The notes: a model not told the origin generated them from the letters alone. A DNA stretch of 64,000 nucleotides from Veillonella tobetsuensis (GCF_001078375.1 NZ_BBXI01000021.1:124001-188000), one strand, 5' to 3'; counted from the first letter of the stretch, positions 24,410 to 35,446 are shown. Made by a program: numbers and translations.

Positions 24410-25684
24410 TATTGTATCTACGTGTTTCAATAGTTTATAAGGATCGAAGCATGCATCGATTTCTTCGTCGGTCATGTATTTTTTGATGTTTTCATCGGAT
24501 TTTAGACCTGTCGCGAAGTCTTTGCCTTCGAGCCAGCGTTCCATAGCGTATTTTTGTACCCAGCGGTATGCTTCGTCACGAACTGCGCCTTTGTCTACAA
24601 GGTGTGTCAAAATGGTTTGGCTGAATACAAGGCCACCTGTAAGGTTAAGGTTTTTAAGCATTGTTTCAGGGTATACCAACAATTTATCGATGGTACGGAT
24701 TGTTAGGTGAAGCATGTAGTTCAACGCGATGGTTGCATCTGGTAAGATAACGCGTTCTACAGAGCTATGGGAGATGTCGCGTTCATGCCACAAAGCTTGG
24801 TCTTCGTACGCAGATTGTGCATAACCACGCAATAAACGAGCCATACCACAAATTCTTTCACAAGTGATAGGATTACGTTTATGAGGCATCGCGGAGGAAC
24901 CTTTTTGTTTAGGGCTAAAGTATTCTTCCGCTTCGCGCACTTCTGTACGTTGCAAGTGACGGATTTCTTTGCCGATTTTGTCCAATGTGCCGCCTACAAC
25001 AGCGATGGTGGACAATAATTCAGCGTGACGGTCACGTTGTACGACTTGCGTCGCGATTTTAACAGGTTCAAGGCCTAGTTTTTCACATACGTATTGTTCT
25101 ACGAATGGGTCGATGTTGGAGTATGTACCAACAGCGCCGGACAATTTACCAACAGCAACGCTTTTACGAGCATGTTCCATGCGTTCGATATCGCGTTCTA
25201 CCTCTGCCATCCAAAGGCAAATCTTTAAACCGAATGTAGTAGGTTCGCCGTGAATACCGTGAGTACGACCAATCATAGGCGTATGTTTGAATTCTGCAGC
25301 GCGACGGCGCAACACAGCGTGTAATTGTTTCAAATCTTCAATCAAAATATCGCAAGCTTGTTTCATCATATAGCCAAGGGCAGTGTCCTTAACGTCAGTG
25401 GATGTCAAACCAAGGTGAATATATTTAGCCGCTTCAGGGCCAACGTATTCGCCCACAGCAGTTACAAAGGAAATGATGTCATGATTTGTTTCACGTTCAA
25501 TTTCGTGAATTCTTTCAACATCAAAATTACCTTTTTCCCGAATAATTTTAGCTGCTTCCTTCGGAATAATGCCAAGCTCTGCTTGCGCTTCAGATGCCAA
25601 TGTTTCAACCAATAACATTGTGTCGAACTCGTTGCGTTCGCTCCAAATATGGCGCATTTCTTCTCGTGTATAACGTGGTATCAT
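24389..25684 (-). CDS. purB: adenylosuccinate lyase
   Basis: 431 residues, ATG with AAAGGAG. The fumarase/aspartase signature GSSAMPHKRNPI is present, as are GRTHGIHGEPTTFGLK and TSTDVKDTALGYMM, at family length. It splits adenylosuccinate to AMP and fumarate, and SAICAR to AICAR in de novo purine synthesis. Cytosolic tetramer in the family. Its last 15 coding bases have been copied in inverted orientation several times downstream. Confidence 0.97.
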   Translation of the reverse strand: MIPRYTREEMRHIWSERNEFDTMLLVETLASEAQAELGIIPKEAAKIIREKGNFDVERIHEIERETNHDIISFVTAVGEYVGPEAAKYIHLGLTSTDVKDTALGYMMKQACDILIEDLKQLHAVLRRRAAEFKHTPMIGRTHGIHGEPTTFGLKICLWMAEVERDIERMEHARKSVAVGKLSGAVGTYSNIDPFVEQYVCEKLGLEPVKIATQVVQRDRHAELLSTIAVVGGTLDKIGKEIRHLQRTEVREAEEYFSPKQKGSSAMPHKRNPITCERICGMARLLRGYAQSAYEDQALWHERDISHSSVERVILPDATIALNYMLHLTIRTIDKLLVYPETMLKNLNLTGGLVFSQTILTHLVDKGAVRDEAYRWVQKYAMERWLEGKDFATGLKSDENIKKYMTDEEIDACFDPYKLLKHVDTIMARFGL

Positions 25685-26017
25685 GATGTCTCCTTTGCAT
25701 GATGAAAGCTAGATTTCTTATACGATAATTGTACCATATGTGAAAGCTTGGTTCAATAAATCTTATGTAATTTTCCGAATAATATATATATTAGTTTTTC
25801 TTAATGTTCGGTATTTAATTTGCTTATGGATTCATTTGTAATTTATTATTATAATAGTAAGGTATAGATTACATGATACAGCGTGTAAACATTTATAATT
25901 TATGTAATATAGAAATATTACAGTAATAATACGAAAACATTACAGTAATAATGTAAAAACGTATACAGTAACGAATTAATAGCATATCACTACTGTATGT
26001 ACACATAGGAGACCCGT
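25685..26017 (+). promoter_or_regulatory. AT-rich gap with three TACAGTAA repeats
   Basis: TACAGTAA occurs at 25919-25926, 25941-25948 and 25964-25971, 22 and 23 bp apart (two helical turns), just upstream of the membrane protein gene at 26018. The first two are within a 13-bp repeat, TTACAGTAATAAT. No gene is seen in this stretch. The repeats could be sites for an activator. Confidence 0.4.
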
Positions 26018-26422
26018 ATGACAAAGAAACAACACAAGGAACGCACACCAAAACCAAAAGAATCAACGATGCCAGAAACTATATTTAAAGCATTCTTTCT
26101 CATCAGCTTTATTGTCATTGGCCTATTCGTATTTAACGATGTACCCGTCAATTGGATTTTAAGCGTATATGCTGTTGATATCATCGTTTCCCTTGCATAT
26201 GTTGCCATTAATAGAGACCGCATCAGTACATCGCATGTAGTTCATACGAATGTGCGTCGCATCTTATCCTTTTTAATTATGCTCATCACCATGTTCTTTT
26301 ATGCCTTTGCATTATGGCGTGTGGACCAATACACAACACAAATGCAAGTGACATTATTCATCGGTGGCGTCATCATTTACTACGCAATCTTTAACAGTAC
26401 AAAAAACTTGATTAAGAAATAA
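26018..26422 (+). CDS. small membrane protein of unknown function
   Basis: 134 residues, ATG with AGGAGACCCGT. A basic N-terminus (MTKKQHKERTPKPKESTMPE) precedes four predicted membrane segments (about 22-40, 45-63, 79-98 and 107-123). No family recognised. Inner membrane. It is divergent from purB and convergent with tonB, with which it shares a strong terminator. Confidence 0.65.
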   Translation: MTKKQHKERTPKPKESTMPETIFKAFFLISFIVIGLFVFNDVPVNWILSVYAVDIIVSLAYVAINRDRISTSHVVHTNVRRILSFLIMLITMFFYAFALWRVDQYTTQMQVTLFIGGVIIYYAIFNSTKNLIKK

Positions 26423-26423
26423 C

Positions 26424-26472
26424 AAAGAGGCATATCTTACATACATTCTTGTATGTGAGGTATGCCTCTTTA
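26424..26472. terminator. bidirectional terminator
   Basis: AAAGAGGCATA and TATGCCTCTTT, with ACATACA/TGTATGT inside, form a long stem between convergent genes. Confidence 0.9.
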
Positions 26473-27288
26473 TTGTCCCAACACGACAGGAATCGCTAAT
26501 GCCACGACCTGTCCTTTTTTATTAACAATACTGCCGCTCGTCTTGATAATACGCAGCGCTTCGTCCCGTACATCTGGAGGAACACCGGACTCAACAATGC
26601 GCGGCGTATTAACGCCTACGATAACATTACCATCTGCGTCAAAGTTAACACGCACAACCGCTTTTCCGCGGATGGAGGAAGCTTTGCCTTGTTCTCGCAC
26701 TTGTCGTAGATATTCGGTAGGATTAATCTCCGGTTGTTCTAACCACGCCCGTTGACCTGGTGTTAACAGCTGGAGTGCATCAGCAAAAAAGGATAAATCC
26801 TTATTCGTATCATCAATACCGTTACCCTGTGCGTTGGGGTCCGTAGATGTAGTATTGCCTACTAGTTTTTTAGATGATGATGAATTTTGATGGGCAATAA
26901 CACCCGTTTCACCACCACTAGCCTCTGATTCAATGGCTTTAGGAACAGCCCACTCACGTTTAGTATTCTTTTCCTTTTGTGGATCATCCGTCTTTTTAGT
27001 CGAATCTAATCCCTCCAATTGAGGCTTGGCTTGAGGTTTTTGTGGTTTTATTACCTCCGTTGCATCTGCATCTTCAGATGGCTTTGGCATCTGTGGAGGT
27101 GTTACCACAGAATGTTCATCCGCATGCTCGCTTTCACCAACATCAGCCAAATCAAAGCTGATTTCCGCTGCCTCTTGGCCTGCACCGGTACCGCCCATGC
27201 CTTTTAATGACAGTCCCATCCCCGTTACCATAAGAATACTGATAAATAGGGCTATCAAAAAGGGTCGTAAATAATGCGATTCAAACAT
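26470..27288 (-). CDS. tonB: TonB energy transducer
   Basis: 272 residues; start at ATG 27288 (MFESHYLRPFLIALFISILM) with GGAAG upstream. One N-terminal membrane helix, a long Pro/Lys/Asp/Glu-rich periplasmic linker (PPQMPKPSEDADATEV, KPQKPQAKPQ), and a TonB C-terminal domain (GKAVVRVNFDADGNVIVGVN). It links inner-membrane proton flow to outer-membrane receptors for iron or B12. Last gene of exbB-exbD-tonB; its start is 5 bp past the exbD stop. B12 uptake would suit the mut operon nearby, but that is a guess. Confidence 0.9.
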   Translation of the reverse strand: MFESHYLRPFLIALFISILMVTGMGLSLKGMGGTGAGQEAAEISFDLADVGESEHADEHSVVTPPQMPKPSEDADATEVIKPQKPQAKPQLEGLDSTKKTDDPQKEKNTKREWAVPKAIESEASGGETGVIAHQNSSSSKKLVGNTTSTDPNAQGNGIDDTNKDLSFFADALQLLTPGQRAWLEQPEINPTEYLRQVREQGKASSIRGKAVVRVNFDADGNVIVGVNTPRIVESGVPPDVRDEALRIIKTSGSIVNKKGQVVALAIPVVLGQ

Positions 27289-27292
27289 AGAA

Positions 27293-27697
27293 TCACTTCC
27301 GATCCGTTGCAACACTAATGTACTTAGCGCCGTTTACTTTCAGCATGTCCAACAAGGCGATAACCTCGTTATAATACACGTCCTTCGCAGCGCGAATGAC
27401 AAAAGCCTGACGTGGCGTTGTCTGCACAATGGCTTGCACCTCTTGAGATAGGCGATCTGGAGAGATTTCCCGATTATCAATGTAGAGTTTATGCGATGTT
27501 GTAAGAGTAATGGTAATTGGTTCGATCGATTTCGCAGTCGATGTGGATGCGGACGGCAAGTTTAAGGGAATTTGTTGTTCCGTATTCATGTACAAGGTGC
27601 CAACCATGAAAAATACCAATAAAAAAAATACGATATCAATCATGGGGATAATCATTATGGTAGGCTCTTTTTTTACCCCTAATGTGCGCCGCCTCAT
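27293..27697 (-). CDS. exbD: ExbD/TolR-family protein
   Basis: 134 residues. The N-terminus (TIMIIPMIDIVFFLLVFFMV) holds the single membrane helix with the conserved Asp used in proton transfer, followed by a periplasmic domain with LPSASTSTAKS and YNEVIALLDMLKVNGAKYIS. Its ATG overlaps the exbB stop (ATGA). It works with ExbB and TonB in the inner membrane. Confidence 0.92.
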   Translation of the reverse strand: MRRRTLGVKKEPTIMIIPMIDIVFFLLVFFMVGTLYMNTEQQIPLNLPSASTSTAKSIEPITITLTTSHKLYIDNREISPDRLSQEVQAIVQTTPRQAFVIRAAKDVYYNEVIALLDMLKVNGAKYISVATDRK

Positions 27698-28302
27698 AGG
27701 TCGTGTTCCTCATTGTACGCATCGAGGATAGTGCCACATTCATGCTCTAATGCCACGATGAAATCGTTCACCTTAGCCGCACAGTAACTGTGAAAGCCAA
27801 GAGCAATGATTGCAACAGTAAGGCCCGTCGCCGTTGCCACCAAGGCTTCAGATACACCGCCAGTAATGATGGTGGGCGCCCCAATATCGCCACCTACAAC
27901 AGCAAAGGCGCGAATCATACCTAGAACAGTACCGAGCAAGCCAAGCAAAGGTGCCATGGTAACAATCATACTAAGCCACCCAAGGCCTCGTTTCAATCGT
28001 TCATCAGTATAGCCTACCAAATCCTGCAAGCGGTTTTCCAATCCATTGTAGTTTTTAGCGTTGCGCAAAGCACGAGCAAAAAGAATCCCTAACTCCTTTG
28101 TATCCCGTTCTAGCACAGTAGGTAACATAATCCAGCCTGGATGATTGCCCAAAACAGCTGTAAATTGGCGCATATCTTTATGAAAGCGACGATATAATAA
28201 AAATCGTTCAATACCAATCATCAAAGTAACGATTAAGAACATAACCAGTGGATACATAACAAAACCACCAGCTAGAAATAAATGTGTAATACTACTACTC
28301 AT
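27694..28302 (-). CDS. exbB: ExbB/TolQ-family proton channel
   Basis: 202 residues; start at ATG 28302 (MSSSITHLFLAGGFVMYPLV) with GGAGG. Three membrane segments and the MotA/TolQ/ExbB block (LGWLSMIVTMAPLLGLLGTV, then GMIRAF and GVSEALVATATGLTVAIIAL). It is the first gene of the TonB-system operon; the TonB pairing favours ExbB over TolQ. A Fur-type site was not found upstream. Confidence 0.92.
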   Translation of the reverse strand: MSSSITHLFLAGGFVMYPLVMFLIVTLMIGIERFLLYRRFHKDMRQFTAVLGNHPGWIMLPTVLERDTKELGILFARALRNAKNYNGLENRLQDLVGYTDERLKRGLGWLSMIVTMAPLLGLLGTVLGMIRAFAVVGGDIGAPTIITGGVSEALVATATGLTVAIIALGFHSYCAAKVNDFIVALEHECGTILDAYNEEHDL

Positions 28303-28459
28303 ACTAACCTCCAAAAGCCACACCCATACAGGCTCTATCTAATAATTATACCACGTTTCAAAACATCAAAACATATGCGACTCTCCATAGATGGGTAAAA
28401 ATATACTAGACGCTGTATATGAGAACACAAAACAGATCTAGTATGGGTAAAGACACAAA

Positions 28460-28500
28460 AAGGGCTACCTCAAATAATATTGCTATTTAAGGTAGCCCTT
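28460..28500 (-). terminator. terminator after the DUF3829 lipoprotein gene
   Basis: AAGGGCTACCT and AGGTAGCCCTT form an 11-bp stem, with TTTTT on the minus strand. Confidence 0.8.
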
Positions 28501-28615
28501 GAGGGTACATCCGTTATGTACCTTTGTATGAAATTTTTATATCTACAGTTTAGTACTTCCTATGAGACATGGACTTTCACAAGTAATGCGCACAATGTTC
28601 GTACATAGTTAGATA

Positions 28616-29506
28616 TTATTTATCAAGTTTGTTCATATCCAAACGATTCATGCTGCCAATGAAGCTATTGTAGGATTCAATCATATCATTGTAATGATCA
28701 TTTGTTTGATCACCTATGAATGTACGAATTCTACCAATAGCTGTATTTAATGAATTCTTAGCACTGTTATATTCCGGACTAGTAATACTATTAGATACAT
28801 CCATGATGCCTTGTAACTCTTGGTTAGCTGCATTTACATCAATTTGCTTGCCTTCTTCAAAGCCATCCAATAAAGCAGTTAAACGTAAATGAACTTCTTG
28901 AGCTGCCGCTGCATTTTTCTTACCAGACTCTTTAAGTTCTTTTAAGTGCGCTTGTTGGTTTTCCGTATTATGTTTATGGATTACTGCATCTAATTGGTTA
29001 TACGCTGCATAGAACTGATCATATAATTGAACGTATTTAGGTCCTAATTGTTGTTCTTTAGCATAATTATCTGCTTTATATGTATTAGTTTGGTAGTACG
29101 TATCCAATTCACTGGCTACTGGTACAATATCCTTTAATACAGCTAATACCTTATCAAGAGGTTCCTTCATATCATCATATGGCACGCCAGCATCTTTAGC
29201 GGCTTGTAATTTCTCTTGTAAAGAATCAAAATGTGGTGCCATAAAGCTTGTTAAATGTTGACCTTCTCTTAGTTTTTGAATGTCTGGGCCAATAGCATAG
29301 CCAAAGCGTACTGTATGACTATTAAAATCGCCAACGGCTTTAATGTAGTTGTTAAACACTTTAACGTCTTCTTGTGATCCCTTTTGAACACCTTGTTGTA
29401 CGCTATTGGCAACCTTAGAGAAGCTGCAGCCAGTCAAGAACAATGGAGATGTGAGTGCGGTCACACACAATACTGCTGTTGTAATTTTCTTTACTACTGG
29501 ATTCAA
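28616..29506 (-). CDS. DUF3829-type lipoprotein
   Basis: 296 residues; start is a TTG at 29506, preceded by AAAGGAG; no ATG in frame fits the signal peptide. Signal peptide MNPVVKKITTAVLCVTALTS ends in a lipobox, FLTGCS, so the mature protein is lipid-anchored. The rest is helical (QEDVKVFNNYIKAVGDFNSH, EKLQAAKDAGVPYDDMKEPL), the pattern of DUF3829 (YiiG type). Function unknown. Own terminator downstream. Confidence 0.75.
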   Translation of the reverse strand: MNPVVKKITTAVLCVTALTSPLFLTGCSFSKVANSVQQGVQKGSQEDVKVFNNYIKAVGDFNSHTVRFGYAIGPDIQKLREGQHLTSFMAPHFDSLQEKLQAAKDAGVPYDDMKEPLDKVLAVLKDIVPVASELDTYYQTNTYKADNYAKEQQLGPKYVQLYDQFYAAYNQLDAVIHKHNTENQQAHLKELKESGKKNAAAAQEVHLRLTALLDGFEEGKQIDVNAANQELQGIMDVSNSITSPEYNSAKNSLNTAIGRIRTFIGDQTNDHYNDMIESYNSFIGSMNRLDMNKLDK

Positions 29507-29617
29507 AATAAATCTCTCCTTTATTAAACTCCATAAAATACATCTATAATTAAATTATATCCTATGTATAACTTTTACGAAAGTAATACTTATGCATTTG
29601 ATGAAAAAAAATAAAAA

Positions 29618-29680
29618 AGCATAGTATCTATAATGGTCTATCGATTAAGTGACCGATTTCAAAATAGATGCTATGCCTTT
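29618..29680 (-). terminator. terminator after meaB
   Basis: GCATAGTATCTAT (29620-29632) pairs with ATAGATGCTATGC (29665-29677, one mismatch), and the minus strand continues with TTTTTTA. It ends the mut operon. Confidence 0.75.
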
Positions 29681-29738
29681 ATATAAAGTTATGTATTGGT
29701 TTGATTGTTTAATCAAAGAGGTATCGTATTATAATCAT

Positions 29739-30992
29739 TTATTTCAATGATCTATCAAATACGCCTATCAGTTCTTCAACGGCTTGAGATTCACTCATTT
29801 CGCCATCTAAAACTGCAGCTTCTACCTCGCCCATACGACCTTGAATGACTACATTGTTAAAGAATAGGTTGTGCAAGTGTTCGTCAATCATATCACGTAC
29901 CCAACGAAGGGATTGTTCTTGACGGCGTTTTAAGAATACGCCATTTTCTTTGCCTTGTTCAGCAAATTCTTGGATAACATCCCACAATTCGTCGAGGCCG
30001 TCCTTTGTAACGGCTGAACAAGTATAGGCTTGGGTTTTCCATTTTTCCGTAGCTGGACGAATGTAATGTAACATTCGATCGTAATCGCTACGAGCAATGA
30101 GAGCTCGCTTGAGGTTATCCCCATCAGCCTTGTTGACCACAATAGCATCAGCCAATTCCATAACGCCTTTTTTGATGCCTTGCAATTCATCGCCTGCACC
30201 AGTTAAGACGATGAGCATAAAGAAGTCTACCATGGAGCGCACAGTAACTTCGCTTTGCCCAACACCAACGGTTTCAACGAGGATAATATCATATCCAGCA
30301 GCTTCGCAAAGTAGCATAGTCTCTCTACTTTTACGAGCTACACCGCCTAGTGTACCACCAGCTGGCGATGGACGGATATACGCTTCTGGATGTTTCGTCA
30401 ACGTTTCCATCCGCGTTTTATCGCCCAAGATACTGCCTTTTGTAACTTGGCTTGTTGGGTCAACGGCAAGTACAGCAACCTTGTAACCGGCTTCAATGAG
30501 CATATTACCAAAGGCTTCAATAAATGTACTTTTACCGGCTCCAGGCACACCAGTAATACCGATGCGCAACGCCTTGCCCGTACGAGGCAATACGGCTTGC
30601 AATACTTGTTGAGCTAGTTTGAAATGGTCCTTATTATTACTTTCTACTAATGTGATAGCCCGTGAAAGTATAACGCGGTCCCCCTGCTCGATACCGCGTA
30701 CATAATCAGCGACAGTTAACTTCTTTCGCCGCTGTACGGGACATACCGCTGGAGCCAGATGAGCTGAACTAGATAAGAGGCCGTCGTGCATTTCCTTAAC
30801 GCCTTTCATCACATGACACGCAAAGGTGTCATCCTTCTTTGCATCTTCTGGCACCCAGTCGGGACGATACGTACTACCCTCAGTGCTTGCGTTTTTTACA
30901 CCTAATTCAGGGGCCTTACCTTCACCAGTGGTGAAAGTTGCATCCTGTGTATTGCGCAATTCATCCGGAGTAGGCCGTTTATTATCAGTCAT
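29739..30992 (-). CDS. meaB: methylmalonyl-CoA mutase chaperone GTPase (MeaB/ArgK)
   Basis: 417 residues. GTPase motifs: [12 protein letters not shown] (P-loop), [14 protein letters not shown] (switch region) and VNKADG. MeaB loads intact cobalamin into the mutase and protects it. Family members usually have about 310-340 residues; this one has an extra N-terminal segment of about 85 (from [20 protein letters not shown] to [14 protein letters not shown]). Its start overlaps the mutB stop by 8 bp, so the genes are translationally coupled. A membrane or signal segment is absent; it is cytosolic. Confidence 0.95.
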   Translation of the reverse strand: MTDNKRPTPDELRNTQDATFTTGEGKAPELGVKNASTEGSTYRPDWVPEDAKKDDTFACHVMKGVKEMHDGLLSSSAHLAPAVCPVQRRKKLTVADYVRGIEQGDRVILSRAITLVESNNKDHFKLAQQVLQAVLPRTGKALRIGITGVPGAGKSTFIEAFGNMLIEAGYKVAVLAVDPTSQVTKGSILGDKTRMETLTKHPEAYIRPSPAGGTLGGVARKSRETMLLCEAAGYDIILVETVGVGQSEVTVRSMVDFFMLIVLTGAGDELQGIKKGVMELADAIVVNKADGDNLKRALIARSDYDRMLHYIRPATEKWKTQAYTCSAVTKDGLDELWDVIQEFAEQGKENGVFLKRRQEQSLRWVRDMIDEHLHNLFFNNVVIQGRMGEVEAAVLDGEMSESQAVEELIGVFDRSLK

Positions 30993-33174
30993 GAGACTCG
31001 TCTTGAACGTGACTAGTCAATGTTTCTAGTAATTTTTTCGCCGCTACTGGCAAAACTGTACCAGGGCCAAAGATAGCCACTGCGCCATGTTCGCGTAGGA
31101 ACTCATAGTCCTGAGCAGGGATTACGCCGCCGATGGCAACCAAAATATCTCCACGACCTCGCTTGTTGAGTTCTTCCACAAGTTGAGGTAACAATGTTTT
31201 GTGACCTGCCGCAAGAGAACTAAATCCGACGATATGAACGTCATTATCCACCGCATCTTGTGCTGTTTCTTCTGGAGTTTGGAACAAAGGTCCGATATCC
31301 ACGTCAAAGCCCATATCCGCGAAGGATGTAGCGATAACTTTGGCACCACGGTCATGACCGTCTTGGCCCATCTTAGCAATCATGATACGAGGGCGACGAC
31401 CTTCGAGTTCTTCGAAATCATCCGCCATTTGACGTACTTCTTTGATAACATCGTCATCTTCATATTCACTGGAGTATACGCCAGAGATAGAGCGGATAAC
31501 CGCTTTATGACGGCCACAAACCTTTTCAACAGCAAAGGAAATTTCGCCCAAGGATGCACGAGCACGAGCGGCTTCAAGTGCAAGGGCAAGCAAGTTGCCT
31601 TCACCAGATTCGGTAGCATTGGTAATCGCTTCGAGGCAGGATTGAACCTTGTCTTCATCACGGTTAGCACGCAATTGTTCGAGACGACGAATTTGCGCTT
31701 CCCGTACAGCCGTATTATCTACGTCGAGGATATCCAATGGATCTTCTTTATCTAGACGGTATTTGTTGATACCAACAATGGCTTCACGACCAGAGTCGAT
31801 ACGAGCTTGGCGACGAGCCGCCGCTTCTTCAATACGCATCTTAGGAAGACCTGTGTCAATCGCTTTCGCCATACCGCCAAGGGATTCGATTTCTTGAATA
31901 TGGCCCCAAGCACGACGAATCAATTCATCAGTCAAGGCTTCTACATAGTAGGAACCGCCCCATGGGTCGATAACCTTACATACCTTAGTTTCGTCTTGGA
32001 TGTAAAGTTGTGTATTACGCGCAATACGTGCAGAGAAGTCTGTAGGTAACGCGATGGCTTCGTCAAGCGCATTTGTATGTAGGGATTGCGTATGGCCCAA
32101 TGCGGCGCCCATCGCTTCCATACATGTACGAGCTACGTTGTTGAATGGATCTTGTTCTGTTAAGGACCAACCAGATGTTTGGCTATGTGTACGAAGTGCC
32201 ATGGATTTAGGATTTTCAGAGCCGAAGCTATTAATAATCTTAGCCCACAACATACGAGCCGCACGCATTTTTGCCACTTCCATGAAGTAGTTTTTACCGA
32301 TTGCCCAGAAGAAGGACAAGCGTGGTGCGAATTTATCTACGTGAAGGCCTGCATTTACACCTGTGCGGATGTATTCAAGGCCATCGGCCAATGTGTAACC
32401 TAATTCGATATCCGCAGTAGCACCCGCTTCTTGCATATGGTAGCCAGAAATGGAGATACTGTTGAACTTAGGCATATATTGGGATGTGTACGCAAAGATA
32501 TCACCGATGATACGCATGGACGTAGCTGGTGGATAAATGTAAGTATTACGTACCATGAATTCTTTCAAGATATCGTTTTGAATTGTACCGGCCATAACCT
32601 TTTTATCAACGCCTTGTTCTTCACCTGCTAGGATGTAGAACGCCATTACTGGCAATACAGCGCCGTTCATAGTCATGGATACGGACATTTGGTCAAGAGG
32701 GATACCGGAGAATAGAATTTCCATATCGAGGATAGAGTCTACCGCAACACCCGCTTTACCAACGTCACCTACTACGCGAGGATGATCGGAGTCATAACCG
32801 CGGTGAGTAGCAAGGTCAAAGGCGATAGACAACCCTTTTTGGCCCGCTGCCAAGTTACGACGATAGAACGCATTGGATTCTTCTGCTGTGGAGAAACCAG
32901 CGTACTGACGAACTGTCCAAGGACGAGTTACGTACATTGTAGGATAAGGTCCACGCAAGAATGGAGGTACACCAGCCATATAATCAAGGTGTGTCATCCC
33001 TTCATAATCCATCTCTGTATAGAGAGGTTTTAATTGGATTTGCTCCATTGTCGTGTTATATAAGTCTTCAAAGCTTTTTCCTGTTTCTTTTTGAAGTTCA
33101 GCAAGCCATGCATCGCGCGATGTGGCAGACTGAGATCCCAAGCCAAGAGAGGAGAAGTCTGGATTTTTAAACAT
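30985..33174 (-). CDS. mutB: methylmalonyl-CoA mutase large (catalytic) subunit
   Basis: 729 residues, ATG with AAAGGGA. The N-terminal barrel starts with [10 protein letters not shown] and has [20 protein letters not shown]; the C-terminal B12 domain holds the lower-ligand motif DGHDRG (near residue 610) and GGVIPAQD. It interconverts succinyl-CoA and methylmalonyl-CoA using adenosylcobalamin, the core step of propionate formation from lactate via succinate. It pairs with MutA, encoded 4 bp upstream. Cytosolic. Confidence 0.96.
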   Translation of the reverse strand: MFKNPDFSSLGLGSQSATSRDAWLAELQKETGKSFEDLYNTTMEQIQLKPLYTEMDYEGMTHLDYMAGVPPFLRGPYPTMYVTRPWTVRQYAGFSTAEESNAFYRRNLAAGQKGLSIAFDLATHRGYDSDHPRVVGDVGKAGVAVDSILDMEILFSGIPLDQMSVSMTMNGAVLPVMAFYILAGEEQGVDKKVMAGTIQNDILKEFMVRNTYIYPPATSMRIIGDIFAYTSQYMPKFNSISISGYHMQEAGATADIELGYTLADGLEYIRTGVNAGLHVDKFAPRLSFFWAIGKNYFMEVAKMRAARMLWAKIINSFGSENPKSMALRTHSQTSGWSLTEQDPFNNVARTCMEAMGAALGHTQSLHTNALDEAIALPTDFSARIARNTQLYIQDETKVCKVIDPWGGSYYVEALTDELIRRAWGHIQEIESLGGMAKAIDTGLPKMRIEEAAARRQARIDSGREAIVGINKYRLDKEDPLDILDVDNTAVREAQIRRLEQLRANRDEDKVQSCLEAITNATESGEGNLLALALEAARARASLGEISFAVEKVCGRHKAVIRSISGVYSSEYEDDDVIKEVRQMADDFEELEGRRPRIMIAKMGQDGHDRGAKVIATSFADMGFDVDIGPLFQTPEETAQDAVDNDVHIVGFSSLAAGHKTLLPQLVEELNKRGRGDILVAIGGVIPAQDYEFLREHGAVAIFGPGTVLPVAAKKLLETLTSHVQDESHD

Positions 33175-33178
33175 GAGC

Positions 33179-35341
33179 TCACATCCCTTTCTTATCTTGT
33201 AACGTATTTAAAATAGCGTAGCAGTTTGCACGAACAGAGATGAAATCATCTACACCTGCTTCACGATATACAGGCTCTAGGTCCTTAGAAGGTGCCCCTG
33301 CCAAAATAACCGTTACATTCGGCATAGTTTCTTTCAATTCTTTCGCAAGTGGTGGAACCAATTCAGGATACGTATCATCTGTAGAACAGATAACTACCAC
33401 ATCGGCGCCACTTTCACGAGCCGCTTTTGCCGCATCAGCCGTTGTTTCATGACCATCATTTTTAATTACTTCGAATGCCGCTACTTCAAAGAAGCCTGTG
33501 GAGAAGTCCGCACGAGGTTTATGTTGAGGAATAGGGCCCATATTAGCCAAGAATACCTTCACATTGTCTTTCGTACGTTGTTTATACGCTTCAGTACGCA
33601 TACGAAGTGCTTCAAATTGTTCAGTCCAGCGATGTGCAGTAATTGGTTCGATAGTTTCAGAGGAAATATCGCCCGCCTCTAAAGCACTGCGAATTTGGCG
33701 AATTGTCATTTTGTGTAATGCACCCAATTCGATAAGGCCAATCAACGCACCTGGTTCTGTTGTGCTTGCTTCTAACGTAGCTTGTGCTTTTACAAGAGCA
33801 TCTTGATCTGCACCAGCCAAGTATTCTTCAAGATGAGCTACACGTTTTTGACGTAATGTTTCTTGATTTTCAGGTTTTGGATCCAACAATTCTTCCGTCA
33901 TATTAGCGTACATGTTGTTACCAACTGCCACATCTTTACGGAACGCAAGATTTTTAAATCGTTCGTTAAGAATCGACTTAACTTGCGCTTGTGGATAGCC
34001 TTCTTTCAATGCAGCAATGATGCCACCTTTGGATTCGATAGTTTGGAATTCAGCCCAAATTTTTTCGCATAATTCGGCTGCCAATGTTTCTACGTACCAA
34101 GAACCACCTACAGGGTCAACTGGTTGACGCAATTCGAATTCAGTTTGCAACATAACTTGAATGTTACGGGCAATACGACGAGAGAATTCATCGGATTTGC
34201 GAATTGGTTGATCAAATGGAGAAACTTCAAGGCTATTGAGACCACCTACAACACCAGAGAATGCTTGTGTTGTGTTACGCAACAAGTTTACATATGGGTC
34301 GTATACGGTTTTTGTGAAAGCAGATGTTCTGCCGTGTACATGAACTGCACGATCTTGTTCTTCCGCACCAAATTCTTCCATGATGCGAGCCCAAAGTACG
34401 CGCAACGCACGTAATTTAGCGATTTCCATGAAGAAGTTAGCACCCATGGAGAATGTGAACATCATGCTCTTAGCAATGGTTTTCATATCGATGTTGCGTT
34501 GTGCCAATTGACGTACATAACAAACGGCTGTTGCCAATGTATAAGCAACCTCTTGTACATCGTTAGCGCCGCCGTTAGCGTACACATCGCCAGATACGAG
34601 TACTGTTCTAAGTTCTGGAGCTTGTTCTTTAGCCCACACAACAGTATGCGCCATTTCATCAAACGCTGTGTCCAAAGACATATGCAATGCACCGTCTTTT
34701 GCCCACACGCCGATAGGATCTGCACCAACGAGACCTTTCAAATCGGATGTTTGCTTTTTAGAAGCTTTTACAGTTGCTGACAACATACCGAGCAAAATGG
34801 CTGCAGATGCACCAGTTTCAATATATAAAGGATTTTCCTTAAAATTGAATCGTTCAATTAATTGGCTGCAATCATCCATTGTGGACAAGGAAGTACCGCC
34901 CACACCAACGGATGCGCCTACTTGTACGTCTTGGTCATGGCGTGTAGCCTCATCAAGACGAATATTGTGGATGGTGCCACCTTTTACAATTTCGTATAAA
35001 CTTGCATGGTTAGCATCCTTAGGCAAGGAATCATCAACATATTGGGATACGCCCCAAGATTCTTTAATATAGCCACTGGCTATTGTGCCACGTAGGAACT
35101 GTCCAGCTCCAGGGTAAACACCTTTTGGAATATTCTCCGCATGCAATGCAGGTGTATAAATTGGTTGTAGCGTAATACCTTCATAAGTTGGAGTGAACAT
35201 CTTTTTATGGAAGTCGCCACCTTTTAACGCCTTTTCAACTTCAGCCTGCCATCGTTCATACGTAGGTTTCTCAAATTCATCAAAGGATACAGGCGCCAGT
35301 AAATCGCGTTCAGCGTCCTTTGAAGTCTTTTTGTCAGACAT
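33179..35341 (-). CDS. mutA: methylmalonyl-CoA mutase small subunit
   Basis: 720 residues, ATG with AAAGGAGG. Same fold as MutB but the C-terminal B12 domain is degraded: the DxHxxG site reads NDGHETT and the GGVIP motif is replaced by LAGAPSKD, as expected for the non-catalytic partner. The barrel has [20 protein letters not shown] and [12 protein letters not shown]. First gene of mutA-mutB-meaB and the one directly behind the cobalamin riboswitch leader. Confidence 0.95.
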   Translation of the reverse strand: MSDKKTSKDAERDLLAPVSFDEFEKPTYERWQAEVEKALKGGDFHKKMFTPTYEGITLQPIYTPALHAENIPKGVYPGAGQFLRGTIASGYIKESWGVSQYVDDSLPKDANHASLYEIVKGGTIHNIRLDEATRHDQDVQVGASVGVGGTSLSTMDDCSQLIERFNFKENPLYIETGASAAILLGMLSATVKASKKQTSDLKGLVGADPIGVWAKDGALHMSLDTAFDEMAHTVVWAKEQAPELRTVLVSGDVYANGGANDVQEVAYTLATAVCYVRQLAQRNIDMKTIAKSMMFTFSMGANFFMEIAKLRALRVLWARIMEEFGAEEQDRAVHVHGRTSAFTKTVYDPYVNLLRNTTQAFSGVVGGLNSLEVSPFDQPIRKSDEFSRRIARNIQVMLQTEFELRQPVDPVGGSWYVETLAAELCEKIWAEFQTIESKGGIIAALKEGYPQAQVKSILNERFKNLAFRKDVAVGNNMYANMTEELLDPKPENQETLRQKRVAHLEEYLAGADQDALVKAQATLEASTTEPGALIGLIELGALHKMTIRQIRSALEAGDISSETIEPITAHRWTEQFEALRMRTEAYKQRTKDNVKVFLANMGPIPQHKPRADFSTGFFEVAAFEVIKNDGHETTADAAKAARESGADVVVICSTDDTYPELVPPLAKELKETMPNVTVILAGAPSKDLEPVYREAGVDDFISVRANCYAILNTLQDKKGM

Positions 35342-35356
35342 ATATGTGCCTCCTTT

Positions 35357-35446
35357 TCAACTTGAAACCATACAGGGGAACAGCGCACCGTACCAGTGAG
35401 TTGCTTCGTATATGAGTTCCATAGGTGCCAAATATATGTCCATCAT
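35357..35446 (-). CDS. possible 29-residue leader peptide upstream of mutA
   Basis: From tandem ATG codons (35446 and 35443), with GGAG 7 bp upstream, to a TGA 15 bp before the mutA start: MMDIYLAPMELIYEATHWYG then ALFPCMVSS. It follows the riboswitch terminator, and its stop abuts the mutA ribosome site, so it could couple translation to mutA. It is short and may be chance; no family recognised. Confidence 0.35.
   Translation of the reverse strand: MMDIYLAPMELIYEATHWYGALFPCMVSS

Noticed and set aside
31201-35072. Many long plus-strand frames across mutA and mutB
   Set aside because: They are shadows of well-supported minus-strand genes and have no ribosome sites or recognisable domains.
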